From: JAHIQC01 sp964565645
GTDB lineage: Bacteria; Actinomycetota; Coriobacteriia; Anaerosomatales; JAHIQC01
Assembly (NCBI GenBank): GCA_964565645.1
Contig: CAZMFQ010000004.1
Coordinates: 137,067 to 201,066 of the forward strand
DNA length: 64,000 bases
Reading direction: 5' to 3'
In this document: positions 62,801 through 64,000 of the stretch, in pieces
How the letters are laid out: every line of letters begins with the position of its first letter
How positions within the stretch are numbered: the stretch's first letter is position 1
Translations under genes and position numbers: made by a program
Notes under the pieces: model-generated
What the model was told of the DNA's origin: nothing
The model's database searches: none
What the model saw: the letters and a program-made list of their open reading frames with translations, nothing else

Positions 62801-63232
62801 GCCGCGCACCCGATCCAAACTGGAACCGTCTCTATGGGCCCAGCGCGACGGATGGAGTTTCTCCTTGTTGCGTCTCGAGGCGAGAACTACCCATGCTTCA
62901 TCAGCTCTGAGATCCAGTGCCGCGATGATGCGCTCCCGCTTGGCGTCCTCTTTGTCGTAGTCGCCCTTCGGGTTCTTCCCGCCCTGCGGGTCAAGCATCG
63001 CCGTCAGCGTCGACTCGATTTCCCTGACGAGGTGCGCGATGAGGTGCGTCCGCGATTCGATGTCCTCGCAGTCGCTCATCAGGCGGGTTGCGTCCATGAA
63101 CATGGTCGCCGCTGCTGGCGCTATCTTGGCGAGTCGCTGGTACAGCCGCAGCTCCTCGGCCCCCAAAGGCCGACCAGTGTTCTCCTCGCCTGGAAGGACG
63201 TCATCCAAGTGAATCAGCTCCTGAGACAGCAT
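59828..63232 (-). CDS. 1134-residue helical protein of unknown function
   Basis: No signal peptide or TM segment. The whole chain is predicted-helical to the eye, with repeated amphipathic pairs like HEAT/ARM or TPR solenoids and no visible nuclease, ATPase or protease motif. The N-terminal ~90 residues include SRTHLIAHLVREIESTLTAM, a helical segment seen in large proteins of unknown role. The C-terminal half resembles, only loosely, the helical tails of large defence proteins. It is the first gene of the island in transcription order, 132 bp upstream of the precursor peptide. It may be a scaffold, a target-recognition or an immunity protein; I cannot tell. Confidence 0.7.
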   Translation of the reverse strand: MLSQELIHLDDVLPGEENTGRPLGAEELRLYQRLAKIAPAAATMFMDATRLMSDCEDIESRTHLIAHLVREIESTLTAMLDPQGGKNPKGDYDKEDAKRERIIAALDLRADEAWVVLASRRNKEKLHPSRWAHRDGSSLDRVRGANDDFHRFWRLHLTMFDALLDVFERRSVFIQQHISEIVGRGPSAKSAKALAARMPRDFVTQRELFVQCTAPEWLSPLHKVGLLNSPPEPETTDEGKRYYGWPAGDYLAQMASVQAAQDEVAAILESLPPTENMYAYQNVVEAAKNLPAPLAARLVPQVARGIALGSRLPLEHEIAELVSNLASGGMLDDAYALATPLLRLEAREGPFSQDLVSQYGDWGFGEACDGISGALIDADPERALRFAADLLEAAVALANGERDTEWDMSEYWRPDIRDSDDNRGSEPRNALVTFVRDAASKCVASGRMTVAECVERLTERKPVVFRRVAIDLLAQHPADAMDLTTRYFLLGISDDEQRISLEMARLQSVAFAIVPEAAREEFLRAAFEGPELGDWRARFIEWKGSAPSADDEDGYIRAWRVRRLFPVKDHLSAEQLSQYEQMAERFEKQPTWDDYAQFKVRSGWGDRPPVDSDTLAGMDIEELTAYLRDWAPKKEDDFLGPTIRGLASQLESIVESDPGRFAPVASDFLDLKQDYVNAVIHGFEQALRKGTEFQWEGVIDLLRGCTLEHRYEHTGAGRTDGNETLAVSASLLTDGMLSQSTPIPAPLLPAVWEILLPVFEDPNPTEPHEAEFGGSNMDPFTLSLNTVRGKAAHALMAYMLEAAKQDGVFDLELEDRRGISSRPEVAEKLEQLLDTTSEKSLAVRAAIGARLDWIAIVDPEWLRTHWEALFPADDLARRHVVFDAYLTFGTIRKPLVPLLRSEYRFRVEHIADEPPVVWERNEPAQALARHIIVMYLAGAIELDDELMELLYGEPAQPFWETASVHAPRLAAARRDTKEGVEPEFLDRARSLWERRIGLAEDAGAAGRPLDAHRDEMMAFGAMVDSTLFASDWWLTQLERVLALVHWVEPDFMVLKGLAEDAGRHPSRVVEAATQLLIHDPEGYMHHASRREYMTIVEAGIDSTDPEAALKARELANRLAAKGMSDFRPYAVPED

Positions 63233-63420
63233 CGTCGATGATGAGGTGGTATTGCTTCCGCTAGAAGACTAGCCCGAGCGAATGCGAGGGCAGAGGTCCT
63301 CTCAGTACCGAGAAGCGCATCGAAAAGCCCCCGGGTTTCGAAAATCGGATTCGGTACGCGAGCGGGCAATAGATCGAGCGCAACCGGAATCGCGAGATAT
63401 GTGCCCCCTACCCCTCGACA

Positions 63421-63636
63421 CTAGAATCTGATCCCCGCACGTCGGAACAATCGCCTTGCGCTCTCCAGCGCACCGATGATCATGCTCACGGCCATCGTCA
63501 GGCGCAGCCAAAGAGGCCCAGTGGTCAGGAGCTCGTGGATGGCACGCGCCTCATACTCGGCCGCCATCGCTTGCATCCAGACAGCTACCTGAACCGACTG
63601 TTCGACCACTTCATGCATATCAATCGTACCGAACAT
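63421..63636 (-). CDS. Small single-helix membrane protein
   Basis: 71 residues from ATG 63636; AAGGAG lies 11 nt upstream, a little far. A helical start (MHEVVEQSVQVAVWMQAM), then a hydrophobic stretch (~45-60) and a basic C-terminus (RRLFRRAGIRF). The frame extends to 63696. No family recognised. The segment 63697-63860 holds no gene that I can support. Confidence 0.4.
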   Translation of the reverse strand: MFGTIDMHEVVEQSVQVAVWMQAMAAEYEARAIHELLTTGPLWLRLTMAVSMIIGALESARRLFRRAGIRF

Positions 63637-63863
63637 GTGTTCTATGATACTCCTTCTCGTCGACCTTCCGTCGACGGTATCACCCGGGTCTGACATGACC
63701 CGTCATTTCGAAGTCGTCCTCTTCTCACATGACCCCAACCACCAGCCGTCAGCAGCGGAAGGAGGTGATGCGGCGTCCGGCTGTCATCCCGTAACTGATA
63801 CGACTCCGATGTTCGCCCCCGACTCCCAACCATTTCCATTGTGGCGAAGTGCTTCTCGCTTCA

Positions 63864-63887
63864 AGTGTTAGAAGAAGTGTTGGAAAC
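63864..63887. repeat. Tandem 12-bp repeats, putative integrase arm sites (right)
   Basis: AGTGTTAGAAGA (63864-63875) and the variant AGTGTTGGAAAC (63876-63887), 57 bp inside the right attachment site. Same orientation as the left pair at 58086. Confidence 0.6.
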
Positions 63888-63904
63888 GGGTCTGACAAAG
63901 CAAA

Positions 63905-63936
63905 CAGGCCAGACACCGTTTGAGGTATCTGACCTG
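63905..63936 (-). terminator. Terminator of the tRNA-fMet gene carried by the island
   Basis: CAGGCCAGACACC (63905-63917) and GGTATCTGACCTG (63924-63936) pair along 13 bp with two G-U pairs; the minus strand then reads into T-rich sequence. It lies 9 bp past the tRNA 3' end. Confidence 0.75.
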
Positions 63937-63944
63937 CGTAAGTT

Positions 63945-63990
63945 CTGGTCGCGGGGACAGGATTTGAACCTGTGACCTTCGGGTTATGAG
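63945..63990 (-). repeat. Right attachment site within tRNA-fMet
   Basis: Perfect copy of 57945-57990. Here the 5' half of the tRNA continues to the right, so this is the site where the island restores the gene. Confidence 0.9.
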
Positions 63991-64000
63991 CCCGACGAGC
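63946..64000 (-). tRNA. Initiator tRNA-fMet (CAT), 5' part outside window
   Basis: Minus strand reads GCTCGTCGGGCTCATAACCC, then GAAGGTC, a T-arm ACAGG-TTCAAAT-CCTGT, an acceptor strand CCCCGCG, discriminator A and encoded CCA. The anticodon stem TCGGG/CCCGA has the three G-C pairs that mark initiator tRNA. The D-arm and 5' acceptor lie past the right edge. Confidence 0.88.

Larger units (their letters stand above)
57945..63990. mobile_element. 6.0-kb genomic island integrated in the initiator tRNA gene
   Basis: Bounded by the perfect 46-bp tRNA-fMet direct repeat. It carries a radical SAM maturase, a Cys-rich peptide, a 1134-residue protein and a small membrane protein, all on the minus strand. 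Both inner edges carry tandem AGTGTTAGAAGA-type repeats. No integrase, transposase or replication gene is present, so mobilisation would need help in trans or the integrase has been lost. GC is visibly lower than in the Mrp region. Confidence 0.85.

Noticed and set aside
63765..63800. Eight-codon ORF after AAGGAGGTG near 63770
   Set aside because: The ribosome-binding site abuts the ATG with only 2 nt between, and the peptide stops after eight codons.
1..64000. CRISPR array, rRNA, transposase or insertion sequence
   Set aside because: I saw no spaced direct-repeat array, no rRNA signature and no DDE transposase motif in any frame.

Overview
The window reads as chromosomal DNA of a high-GC anaerobic Gram-positive bacterium, most plausibly an Actinomycetota (Coriobacteriia-like) lineage. 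The reasons are very GC-rich third codon positions, many GTG/TTG starts, several paralogous exported multihaem c-type cytochromes, lipoproteins, and a multi-subunit Mrp-type antiporter operon. The taxonomy is inferred from gene content only; no rRNA is present.

Layout. 0-18.4 kb is an extracellular electron-transfer and cell-surface region. It holds four related multihaem cytochromes (1-1730 partial, 7386-11771, 11986-15675, 17028-18413, all on the minus strand) that share a haem module and an inserted beta-rich jelly-roll-like module. Among them lie a substrate-binding lipoprotein, a GYF-TM-subtilisin protease, an Lgt-family enzyme, an NAD(P)-binding protein and a tocopherol-cyclase-like protein. 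18.7-22.2 kb holds a membrane coiled-coil protein, a tyrosine recombinase, a RHH/PIN toxin-antitoxin pair and a membrane protein.

22.4-33.3 kb is an accessory/defence region of visibly lower GC. It carries an AbiE type IV toxin-antitoxin pair with a nested inverted-repeat operator; a minus-strand cluster Vsr - C5 methyltransferase - GHKL ATPase - methyltransferase-fold protein; a second C5 methyltransferase facing a NotI-like restriction endonuclease; an AlkA-type glycosylase; a 3'-half fragment of an initiator tRNA; and a Phd-like/GNAT-like pair with its own operator.

33.4-46 kb is ordinary chromosome: MltG, several lipoproteins, a MASE1-PAS histidine kinase, two more PIN toxin-antitoxin pairs, and a PadR regulator with an ABC1 kinase. 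46-56.4 kb is an 11-gene minus-strand operon for an Mrp-type cation/proton antiporter with four NuoL/M-like subunits, headed by a degenerate GGDEF protein. 56.8-57.9 kb is a small ArsR-type regulator operon.

57.945-63.990 kb is an integrated island bounded by a perfect 46-bp direct repeat that is the 3' half of an initiator tRNA (tRNA-fMet). The two copies are exactly 6,000 bp apart. The island encodes a radical SAM/SPASM peptide maturase, a 60-residue Cys-rich precursor-like peptide, a 1134-residue helical protein of unknown function and a small membrane protein, but no integrase. It has tandem 12-bp repeats inside both ends that look like integrase arm sites. This is the best candidate in the window for an undescribed system.
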